In this document: positions 1 to 6,217 of the stretch, piece after piece
How positions within the stretch are numbered: the first letter of the stretch is position 1
Layout of the letters: the number at the start of each line of letters is the position of its first letter
DNA from: JAGQOZ01 sp041399205
GTDB lineage: Bacteria; Planctomycetota; Planctomycetia; Pirellulales; Pirellulaceae
DNA length: 15,832 nt
Assembly (NCBI GenBank): GCA_041399205.1
Contig: JAWKTK010000045.1
Span: 1 to 15,832, forward strand
Direction of reading: 5' to 3'
Notes under the pieces: generated by a model
Database searches by the model: none
Told to the model about the DNA's origin: nothing
The model's input: only the letters and a program-made list of their open reading frames with translations
Position numbers and translations under genes: made by a program

Positions 1-186
1 GCTGGCCCGAAAGAGATCTTCGACCGCATCGATTCTTCGGCCGAACTGTGGACTGAACGAATTCAACGCATGATGCAAGCAGGTTCATTCCGAGGCTCCT
101 TCTTCGCTTCGACCAAAGAATCGCTGCAAGAATTCGCTTCGAATCGAGGCAAACGGACGGCGAATTTGTCTCCGCAGGTGGCGTAG
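1..186 (+). CDS. 3' end of an unidentified protein (partial)
   Basis: An open frame runs from base 1 to a TAG at 184-186 and encodes the last 61 residues of a protein that begins upstream of the window. The tail starts AGPKEIFDRIDSSAELWTER and ends TANLSPQVA. It is mixed-charge, with no membrane segment and no motif I can assign to a family; an amphipathic helix around IFDRIDSSAELWTERIQRMM is plausible. Codon use (GAA, TCG, CGA) matches the neighbouring genes. No T-rich terminator follows, only a small palindrome about 50 bases downstream. A long minus-strand reading frame overlaps this region but looks like a shadow. The product is unknown. Confidence 0.6.
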   Translation, partial: AGPKEIFDRIDSSAELWTERIQRMMQAGSFRGSFFASTKESLQEFASNRGKRTANLSPQVA

Positions 187-236
187 CTGGCTAATTGAAC
201 CCTATAGTTGCAAGCGTATTTCGCAGCGTTGCTCAA

Positions 237-249
237 AGTGCCTGGCACT
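237..249. repeat. 13-base perfect palindrome AGTGCC-T-GGCACT
   Basis: Two 6-base arms around one T form an exact inverted repeat, about 50 bases after the stop of the first gene. No T-run follows, so it is not a standard intrinsic terminator. From memory, GTGCC-T/A-GGCAC cores are common in intergenic REP-like repeats of environmental bacteria. Calling this copy one of those is inference. Confidence 0.35.
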
Positions 250-314
250 AAGTTCTCGCTAAGTTTCGCGCAGTTTCTAGTCGATTGTGATGTTAGGCGT
301 CTGTGAGAATCCGC

Positions 315-420
315 ATGTTTCGCCCGCTGGGCTGAAGGAGCGGGGCAGAACGACGACCGGTGGCTGACGCACACCGGCAAAGATGTTTCGCCTGCTGGGC
401 TGGGCGGAAGAACGACCGCT
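315..420. repeat. Degenerate direct repeat pair
   Basis: ATGTTTCGCCCGCTGGGCTG at 315-334 recurs as ATGTTTCGCCTGCTGGGCTG at 383-402, with one mismatch in 20 and a period of 68 bases. Similarity continues less exactly: a GGAGCGGGGCAGAACGACGACC stretch in the first copy matches a shorter GGCGGAAGAACGACC stretch in the second, with small gaps. The copies lie between two convergent genes. They may belong to a dispersed planctomycete intergenic repeat, which cannot be tested from one window. Confidence 0.45.
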
Positions 421-465
421 TGCCAACGAACCGCGTTCGGCAGGGTGCTTTGGAGCCGGCAATTT

Positions 466-2109
466 TCAAAGTCCATTGGGCGAATCCGCAAGACGCAAGC
501 GGAAACAGGCGGCTTCTTCTGCGTTGCGAATCAACAAGTGGTCTCCGAATAGGCACAAGTTATTCCAGGTCTTGCCGTTCAGAGCCGGAATCCGGCCGAT
601 TTCATTGAATCCATCTGGAGTTAATTCCACGAGCGCCAGTTCGCCCGATTCGGCCATCACCAATAAGTGCGAACCGACTCGCAAGATCTGTCCATAGCCG
701 TAACGATTTCTTCCCTTCCAAGCCACTTCGCCCGACTCCCACCGCAAACACTCCAAGCGAATATCATCCAAGCCGTAAATGTAATCGCCCGACCGAACCA
801 CGTTGGTAAACTTGGTTTTCATGTAGCGAGCTTCATGCCAAACTTCGTCCGCTTGCCATTGGCCGTTGGATTGGCTGATTGAAATCAAGGAACTGCCATG
901 TCCGTAACCTTTCGACAAGAAGATCTGATTGTCGGAGATAGCTACCGGCTGCGACACACTGGCGTTGGCGGCTGAATTGCCAGGCCAAGGATATTCGCAC
1001 AATGCTTCGCCCGATTCCGCATCGTGAATTACGAGTCGGTCTTCCGCTAAATGCAAAATGACTTGCCGGTCCAGCAACGTCGCCAAGACGGGAGATGCGT
1101 AACTGACTTGGTAGTTTCCTTGTTGCCAAATGGTCTCACCTGTTTCATGATCCACGGCCAGCAGAGAAATTTTCACGCCGCCAGCCGGACCGCCCACGGC
1201 TACCACGATCCGATTTCCCACGGCTAGCGGAGAGCAGCTCCGTCCCCACGCGACGCCTTTCAGATCGTCAGCTTCCTGAGGAACCCCGAATTCCGCCAGC
1301 AGGTTTCGGCTCCAACGTTCTTGTCCATTGCGGCCGTCCAGACAGCGGAAAACGCCCGTCGCGCCCAGTGTATAAACAAAGCCGTTGTAGATCAGTGGGG
1401 TCGAACGCGGTCCCACGCCGCCCATCACGGTATCGTGCCGAGTTGTCGTAGCATTTGACCAGACGATTTCGCCTGTGTTGATCGAATAGCATGTCGTCAA
1501 CTCCGCGTCGGCTCGTTGCTCCATCGTCACCGCAAAGCCATTAACTGCGGCGAACGCGGACCAGCCGGCACCAATCTGCTTTCGCCAAATTTCATCGGGC
1601 GGGTGCGAATTCCAGTCGGGATTCAATTCCACGTTTGGCAAGTCCAAATCTCGGTTCGGCCCTAAGAATTGAGGGAAATCGTGCGTCGTGACCGACTTCA
1701 GATCAATGCCTTCCGGCACATCGGAGACACCTGATTTCAGTGGGTCCAACAACGTGTCTTTCGGCTTCTGCCAAACGAAACGGAATTTGGGAATCAATCC
1801 GCCGGTGACTTCTTCTAAGCGTAACGATCCCAGCAGCGCCGCCAAAACTAGTACCGAACCGATAACCACGCCAAGGCGAATCCTTCGCGACGCGCTGCTG
1901 CCCAACACAAACCACAGCCACGTTACCAGCCCAACGAAGAATACACCAATGTAGATAAATGCCGTACGAAACCCGGCGCCCCAGCGTGGATCAACTTGAC
2001 ACCAAACGTTGGTAATAATCGCGATTGCCCAGGTGCAACCCAATATCCAAGGCCACAAGGAGAACTTTCGTTTGCCGACGGGTGTGTCGGGTTGATCTGT
2101 ATTTGTCAT
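466..2109 (-). CDS. Membrane-anchored PQQ-like beta-propeller repeat protein
   Basis: 547 residues. The N-terminus has about three hydrophobic segments (WPWILGCTWAIAIITNVW near 19-36, FIYIGVFFVGLVTWLWFVLG near 51-70, LGVVIGSVLVLAALLGSL near 79-96), followed by a long predicted extracytoplasmic domain. That domain carries repeated PQQ/BamB-type blades of the form YSINTGEIVW, LDGRNGQERW, VDHETGETIW and HDAESGEALC, where a Gly-Glu pair is followed by Trp or a near equivalent. Such propellers are usually protein-binding scaffolds or quinoprotein-like, and no dehydrogenase active site is evident. Its ATG lies 19 bases after the lutC stop on the same strand, so it probably sits at the end of the lut transcript. 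A functional link to lactate oxidation is not shown. This family is greatly expanded in planctomycetes. Confidence 0.85.
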   Translation of the reverse strand: MTNTDQPDTPVGKRKFSLWPWILGCTWAIAIITNVWCQVDPRWGAGFRTAFIYIGVFFVGLVTWLWFVLGSSASRRIRLGVVIGSVLVLAALLGSLRLEEVTGGLIPKFRFVWQKPKDTLLDPLKSGVSDVPEGIDLKSVTTHDFPQFLGPNRDLDLPNVELNPDWNSHPPDEIWRKQIGAGWSAFAAVNGFAVTMEQRADAELTTCYSINTGEIVWSNATTTRHDTVMGGVGPRSTPLIYNGFVYTLGATGVFRCLDGRNGQERWSRNLLAEFGVPQEADDLKGVAWGRSCSPLAVGNRIVVAVGGPAGGVKISLLAVDHETGETIWQQGNYQVSYASPVLATLLDRQVILHLAEDRLVIHDAESGEALCEYPWPGNSAANASVSQPVAISDNQIFLSKGYGHGSSLISISQSNGQWQADEVWHEARYMKTKFTNVVRSGDYIYGLDDIRLECLRWESGEVAWKGRNRYGYGQILRVGSHLLVMAESGELALVELTPDGFNEIGRIPALNGKTWNNLCLFGDHLLIRNAEEAACFRLRLADSPNGL

Positions 2110-2128
2110 CTAATCCCATTGATCCGGT

Positions 2129-2731
2129 TCAGGGCAAAAGAAACAGGGTTAGTGATCGAGCACCATGGGCGCCAATCACTAATGATTGCTCGATGTCAGC
2201 GGTTTTAGACGGACCAGACATGAACAAGCCAAACGCGGTGCTGGACTCCAACCGTTGATACGCTTGGTGCATGTTGCTGACAATCTGAGTCGCGGACAGC
2301 AGCACGCCTAAGTGCTGTGCAATAAAGAAGACCGCTCGATGTCGTAATCCCTCATCCGTCATCCACACCGCGCCATTTTCGGCCACTCCAAATTCAGCCG
2401 CAAGCAGCGCAAAATCGATATCTTTCAAATCGTGTGGATCATCCACTTGGTCTAAGTCGAACGAAGGACTCCCCTGCCCTTCCATCAGCGAGCAACGTAC
2501 TTTGGCGGTTGAAAACGATTCCAGAGTCTCAAGTTTCGAGCCCAATTGGTCCAATGAATCGAGTCGAACCACTTTGCCGCCTACGGATTCCAATGACTGA
2601 ATGAACTGATCCACAGGCGAATCATATTCAATCCAACCGGCATTCAAATCGGGTAATTCAACGTCCGCAACTTTGTGCTGACGAATCGCATTCAGGATTT
2701 TCACTCGATCTGTGCTGCTATTTGCGTTCAT
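2129..2731 (-). CDS. lutC: LutC-type lactate utilization protein (LUD domain)
   Basis: 200 residues, a LUD/DUF162 (YkgG) protein and third subunit of the LutABC iron-sulfur complex that oxidises L-lactate to pyruvate in the cytoplasm. Signature segments are GVAENGAVW (about 115-123) and SGPSKTADIEQSLVIGAHG (about 172-190), followed by the hydrophobic end LTLFLLP. The length fits the family (about 200-240). The ATG at 2731 overlaps the end of lutB by 14 bases, and a beta-propeller gene follows after 19 bases, so the genes are probably co-transcribed and translationally coupled. No frame disruption is seen in this gene, in contrast to lutB. Confidence 0.88.
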   Translation of the reverse strand: MNANSSTDRVKILNAIRQHKVADVELPDLNAGWIEYDSPVDQFIQSLESVGGKVVRLDSLDQLGSKLETLESFSTAKVRCSLMEGQGSPSFDLDQVDDPHDLKDIDFALLAAEFGVAENGAVWMTDEGLRHRAVFFIAQHLGVLLSATQIVSNMHQAYQRLESSTAFGLFMSGPSKTADIEQSLVIGAHGARSLTLFLLP

Positions 2732-3764
2732 AACGTTCTTTGTAAAGTTGCCGGAAGCTTTTGACAGGTGTCGGTGGGAGTTCGCGTTGCCTGCCCCACA
2801 TGTTCATTCGATTGTAGATTAGCGGCCGAGGCATCAACGGTAATAACTTGCGTCCCACGCTGCCCAGGAAACCGTATAACCAATTTCGGCGCAACAAGAT
2901 CCCCATGGCCCACATGCCCCAACGCTTCAGAATCGGCAAGTGCCCGGCTTTCTTAACTTCGGATCGCATGGTCAGCAATTGATGGTGCAGGTCAATTTTC
3001 ACCGGGCAAACGTCGGTGCAGGAACCGCACAAACTACACGCAAACGGCAAACTGTGATGTTGACCGGGATCTCGAGCAGGAGCCAGGATCGAACCGATCG
3101 GACCCGGCACGGTGGTGCCGTAGCTATGACCGCCGCTGCGTCGATAGACGGGACACGTGTTCATACAAGCTCCGCAGCGAATACAATTCAACGACCGCCG
3201 AAAGTCCTCTCGGCCTAAAATCGAACTCCGACCGTTATCCACCAGAATGATATGCAGTTCACATCCGGATCGCGGACCGCGAAAGTGCGAAGAATACGTG
3301 GTAATGGGCTGTCCCGTGGCGCTGCGAGCCAGCAGTCTGAGGAAAACTCCCAAGTCTCTTTGCCGAGGTATCAGCTTTTCGATGCCCATGCAAGCGATGT
3401 GTACTGGCGGCAGCGACGTGCCTAGATCGGCGTTTCCTTCGTTGGTGCAGACGACAAATTCGCCTGTTTCGGCAACAGCAAAATTGACGCCGGTAATGCC
3501 AACGTCGGCGGCACAAAACTTTTCGCGCAGGTGCTGACGAGCAGCTTCGGTCAGATAGTCTGGATCGTCGGCGCCGGCGTCGGTTCCTAAGTGCTGGTGA
3601 AAAACTTCTCCTACTTCAGCCTTCTTGATGTGTATGGCAGGCAACACGATATGGCTGGGCGGTTCCTGCCGAAGCTGGACGATACGTTCGCCCAGATCAG
3701 TATCGACCACTTCTATGCCTACAGCTTCCAAGTGTGGATTGAGGTGGCATTCCTCAGTCAGCAT
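2718..3764 (-). CDS. lutB: LutB lactate utilization iron-sulfur protein, C-terminal part (frameshifted gene)
   Basis: 348 residues from an internal ATG, equivalent to residues 111-458 of full-length LutB. It continues the conserved KKVVKSKSMLTEE segment that begins just upstream in the same frame. The LUD domain includes ITGVNFAVAETGEFVVCTNEGN. Two ferredoxin-like clusters follow: CIRCGACMNTCP (Cys 194, 197, 200, 204 of this fragment) and CSLCGSCTDVCP (Cys 243, 246, 249, 253), each able to hold a 4Fe-4S cluster. LutB carries electrons from lactate oxidation. The internal Met is probably not the true start: the family starts about 110 residues earlier, and that part is encoded at 3754-4095 in another frame. 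The stop overlaps lutC by 14 bases. Confidence 0.85.
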   Translation of the reverse strand: MLTEECHLNPHLEAVGIEVVDTDLGERIVQLRQEPPSHIVLPAIHIKKAEVGEVFHQHLGTDAGADDPDYLTEAARQHLREKFCAADVGITGVNFAVAETGEFVVCTNEGNADLGTSLPPVHIACMGIEKLIPRQRDLGVFLRLLARSATGQPITTYSSHFRGPRSGCELHIILVDNGRSSILGREDFRRSLNCIRCGACMNTCPVYRRSGGHSYGTTVPGPIGSILAPARDPGQHHSLPFACSLCGSCTDVCPVKIDLHHQLLTMRSEVKKAGHLPILKRWGMWAMGILLRRNWLYGFLGSVGRKLLPLMPRPLIYNRMNMWGRQRELPPTPVKSFRQLYKERYERK

Positions 3765-4095
3765 CGATTTGCTTTTGACAACCTTCTTGGGCGTCGTGCC
3801 GCTGCAGGATCTCCATCACAATCCGATTGTGTTCGTCGGCAGTCGCTGCCCAATGTACCGTCGCGCCTAGCCGAGTGGCGTTCGCTTCAAACTGTTCCAG
3901 GTAGTCAGCCAGTCGCGACGCTGTGTGCTGTTTGATTTGCGAAGCGGTTTCTCGCAGTGTTTCCCATTCCGGCAAGGATTGAGCGGCTTTGTCTCGTTTG
4001 GCGCGAACAAACCACAAGGCCGAATCATGCCACGCCGCGCGGCCTCGGCTTTCAATAAAATCTTTGGCTTCTTTGGCGTGTTCGATTGCGTGCAT
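3754..4095 (-). CDS. lutB: LutB N-terminal part (frameshifted gene)
   Basis: Starts at ATG 4095, two bases after the lutA stop, with GGAG five bases upstream inside the lutA end. The first 102 residues (MHAIEHAKEAKDFIES to MEILQRHDA) match the helical N-terminus expected of LutB, including a WxxxRxxRDxA-like stretch (WFVRAKRDKAAQ). After QRHDA the frame runs into unrelated residues (QEGCQKQIDAD) and stops at 3754. Removing one C from the CCC read on this strand at 3789-3791 gives QRHDAKKVVKSKSM and a continuous 458-residue protein down to 2718, near the usual family length of about 470. The gene is therefore one LutB split by a one-base insertion: a sequencing error, a recent mutation or, less likely, programmed shifting. 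Confidence 0.82.
   Translation of the reverse strand: MHAIEHAKEAKDFIESRGRAAWHDSALWFVRAKRDKAAQSLPEWETLRETASQIKQHTASRLADYLEQFEANATRLGATVHWAATADEHNRIVMEILQRHDAQEGCQKQIDAD
3789..3795 (-). other. Frameshift site in lutB
   Basis: On the minus strand the bases read CAC GAC GCC CAA GAA in the N-terminal frame, whereas the downstream LutB frame needs GCC AAG AAG. One extra base, most simply one C of the CCC run, accounts for the shift. Coding quality is good on both sides. No slippery heptamer or strong downstream structure is evident. Confidence 0.75.
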
Positions 4096-4097
4096 GA

Positions 4098-4844
4098 TCA
4101 CTCCGCGGGGTAGCCTGCCAGGATTTCGGCCACGTGCATGACCTTGATGTTTTTCTTTTGACGACGAATCAGCCCCTGCAAGTGCATCAAGCACGACATA
4201 TCTGCTGCCGTTAAGACTTCCGTTCCGGCCGATTCGTGATCGGCAATTCGGTCCAGCCCCATCAGGCAGGAAACGGATTCTTCGTTCACGGCAAACGTGC
4301 CACCAAAACCGCAACATTCGTCTTGTCGCCGGAGTTCTGAAAAGCGAATCCCGTCTAGCTTGGCCAGTAATTGCCGCACTTTACTAAATGCTGGTTCAAC
4401 TCGTTCCGAACAACTTCCCATCCGCAATTCTCGCAAGCCGTGGCAACTTTGGTGCAGTCCCACTTGATGCGGAAATGCGTGGTCAAATTGTTCTACATGA
4501 ACCACGTCGGTTAAAAACTCACACAGTTCAAACGTCTTGGCTTTCAGTGCCGGCAGGTCTGCGTTGTCCGGTAGTAAATGATCATAGTGGTGGCGAACCA
4601 TGGCCACACAGCTGCCCGAGGGCGAAACCACGTACTGATCATCTGCAAAGTTCTTGAGAAAATCACGGGCTAACGGCGCTGCATCGTCATTGCAGCCGGT
4701 ATTGGCCATGGGCTGGCCACAACAGATCTGAGCGTCACAGAAACGAACATCAATCTGCAATCGTTCCAAGATTTCGACCGTCGCCATCCCAACTTGCGGG
4801 TACAGCTGATCGATATAACAGGGAATAAACAGGCCAACTTGCAT
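4098..4844 (-). CDS. lutA: LutA-type lactate utilization protein (CCG domains)
   Basis: 248 residues from ATG 4844, starting MQVGLFIPCYIDQLYPQVG, which matches the usual LutA N-terminus. A start 13 codons upstream (ATG 4883, AGGG just before it) is also open, but its extra residues look unlike the family. Two cysteine-rich CCG motifs, CCGQPMANTG (about 41-50) and CCGFGGTFAV (about 177-186), are the hallmark of the GlpC/HdrD-like subunit that passes electrons from lactate oxidation. Other conserved parts are SPSGSCVAM and HQSCHGLRELR. It is the first lut gene; its stop lies two bases before lutB. The 138-base gap to the upstream gene contains an AACGGA/TCCGTT inverted repeat (4922-4940) beside a TAAGAT hexamer (4917-4922, minus strand) that could be a weak promoter or operator. 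Confidence 0.88.
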   Translation of the reverse strand: MQVGLFIPCYIDQLYPQVGMATVEILERLQIDVRFCDAQICCGQPMANTGCNDDAAPLARDFLKNFADDQYVVSPSGSCVAMVRHHYDHLLPDNADLPALKAKTFELCEFLTDVVHVEQFDHAFPHQVGLHQSCHGLRELRMGSCSERVEPAFSKVRQLLAKLDGIRFSELRRQDECCGFGGTFAVNEESVSCLMGLDRIADHESAGTEVLTAADMSCLMHLQGLIRRQKKNIKVMHVAEILAGYPAE

Positions 4845-4982
4845 TGGATTTTTGCACCAGCGATAAAACGCAGCGGACAGCATTTGCCCTGAAAAATGAC
4901 CGTGGACCGAGCTCTGATCTTAACGGACCTGCGCTCCGTTTTACAGTGCCAATGTCGGTGACTCGGCTGATTGGCAAGTGCG

Positions 4983-5672
4983 TTAGATTTGCGAACGATG
5001 CAGCAGCGAATCCAATTCGGTCATCGCCACCAAGTCTCGACGACTTCCCGTGGCGGCAAAAATATTTTGCAAGTTATTCAAAATGCGACTAATCCATTGC
5101 GCGTTGGACGAAGGCAACAGAAGTTCGTCCGAACGAGGTACCGATTGGCCCGTCACTTGATCAATACGGTCAAACGCTTCTTCGCGAGTCAGAAGTCGGC
5201 CGTCAAAATAGGCGTCAACAATGAACGAATCATCGTCGGTCGTCACTTCGGCCAGAAAATGTCCCGGCGCGTTAATGCCTTGGACGCTCAGCCCCAAGTC
5301 TTCGGCAACCGCCTTGTAAACCAGCGTCAGCGTAATTGGGATGCCTCGGCGAGAACGCAGGACACTGGGCAATAGGTTATTCTCGGCGGAATAATAAGCT
5401 TCGCGATTTCCCTGAAAGCCAAATTCGTGGAACAAGACGTCGTGCAGATGCGCCAGGAACGCCCGTTGCTGGCGACTAGAGACTCGTTTGCGAACGGTTT
5501 CGGCAATTTCGTCCAGTTCGTTTCGAACCGACTGATAGTCACCTTGCTCGCTGAAATGTCGCGAAATTGCAACAGAAGCTTTCAGGAGTCCGGCTGTTGT
5601 GTCCAATTCCACAATCGCATTCGAAAATTGTTCGAATGCTACGATATTGCACGATTCTGGATTCGAGCTCAT
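4983..5672 (-). CDS. SirB1-like transglutaminase-fold protein
   Basis: 229 residues with the SirB1/Transglut_core2 signature: ENNLLPSVLRSRRGIPITLT (about 97-116), then a helix and GINAPGHFLAEV (about 132-143) and IVDAYFDGRLL (about 151-161). His in PGHF and Asp in VDAYFDG sit where the transglutaminase His-Asp pair lies, but the GIPIT strand-helix region has no Cys, so a normal Cys-His-Asp protease triad is absent, as I recall for much of this family. It is shorter than E. coli SirB1 (about 269) because the C-terminal TPR-like part is reduced to about 40 residues. The ATG at 5672 has GGAA five bases upstream. It lies upstream of lutA on the same strand, but a shared job is not evident. The molecular role of the family is poorly known. 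Confidence 0.8.
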   Translation of the reverse strand: MSSNPESCNIVAFEQFSNAIVELDTTAGLLKASVAISRHFSEQGDYQSVRNELDEIAETVRKRVSSRQQRAFLAHLHDVLFHEFGFQGNREAYYSAENNLLPSVLRSRRGIPITLTLVYKAVAEDLGLSVQGINAPGHFLAEVTTDDDSFIVDAYFDGRLLTREEAFDRIDQVTGQSVPRSDELLLPSSNAQWISRILNNLQNIFAATGSRRDLVAMTELDSLLHRSQI

Positions 5673-6217
5673 GGCGGTTCCACGGGGCGTATCAAGTAGT
5701 CAACAGCGGACATCAAAATAGTCGAATGCAACGCGGTCTAAGGCAATCGGCTGGGGCTCCTGCCGTCATCGCCGAGGATTTTTCCAGCATTTTCCATTTG
5801 GTCTTCCCGTGCCTTACCAACATATAGCTTAATTCACGACACTCCAAAATCGGGCCTTCGCAACCGATGCGGATGTTTGGCAGCATCCGGACCCTCGCGG
5901 TGTCGGGTTCTTTCGCTCAGTTGTTTTGGATCGATTGTGACGGGACGCGATTGCCTGACGCTCAGTTTGCCAGGCTTGGCTTCAAAGCGACGCGGTGTTG
6001 GCAAACGTGCCTGCGGATAATCAATTCAGGCTTTCTCTGTCACACGCAGCTTGCCCAAATGCTTGCACGGTCGGCGTGTGGCTTCTAGCCAAGCGAGTGT
6101 CCACAAAACGAGACGTATTCCCGCTGTTTGCCAAAAACGCTATAATCCTTGGCTTCCCAATTTGCAAACATTCACTATGGGCTCGGTGGCCATCTCGCAG
6201 AAACGACGATTAATTAT
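5673..6217. other. Intergenic region (545 bases) between divergent genes
   Basis: Separates the minus-strand SirB1-like gene from the plus-strand Arg/Asp-rich gene. Two overlapping plus-strand reading frames of about 70 codons lie inside, but their composition is unlike a real protein, no ribosome site precedes them, and they overlap each other. A small CGGATG/CATCCG hairpin lies near 5871-5890. The only convincing regulatory element is the TATAAT box at 6141-6146. I see no RNA gene. Confidence 0.45.
6141..6146 (+). promoter_or_regulatory. Putative -10 box (TATAAT)
   Basis: A perfect TATAAT lies 71 bases upstream of the ATG at 6218, giving a leader of about 65 bases. No good -35 box is seen at 16-18 bases (TTCCCG at the 17-base spacing). 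A TTGCCA nearby is too close. The call rests on the -10 hexamer and its position only. Confidence 0.4.

Larger units (their letters stand above)
187..465. other. Intergenic region between convergent genes
   Basis: This 279-base stretch separates the plus-strand gene fragment from the convergent beta-propeller gene. It holds a 13-base palindrome (237-249), a degenerate repeat pair (315-360 and 383-420) and a small CGAAC/GTTCG hairpin (427-439). Short reading frames on both strands cover it, but they overlap one another and resemble no family, so I read it as non-coding. Confidence 0.5.

Noticed and set aside
63..556. Overlapping minus-strand reading frames of 61-142 codons
   Set aside because: They are antisense to the real end of the first gene and cross the intergenic repeats. 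Composition is rich in Arg, Ser and Pro without domains, and no ribosome site is seen.
4845..4883. Longer LutA start at ATG 4883
   Set aside because: The extra 13 residues do not resemble LutA, whose family start matches MQVGLFIPCYID at 4844. The longer form cannot be fully excluded because AGGG precedes it.
5867..6213. Two plus-strand reading frames of about 72 codons upstream of the Arg/Asp-rich gene
   Set aside because: They overlap each other and the TATAAT box, have no ribosome site and no recognisable protein features.
6149..6217. Upstream start for the Arg/Asp-rich protein
   Set aside because: It would begin only a few bases after the TATAAT box, so the codon would be at or before the expected transcript start.
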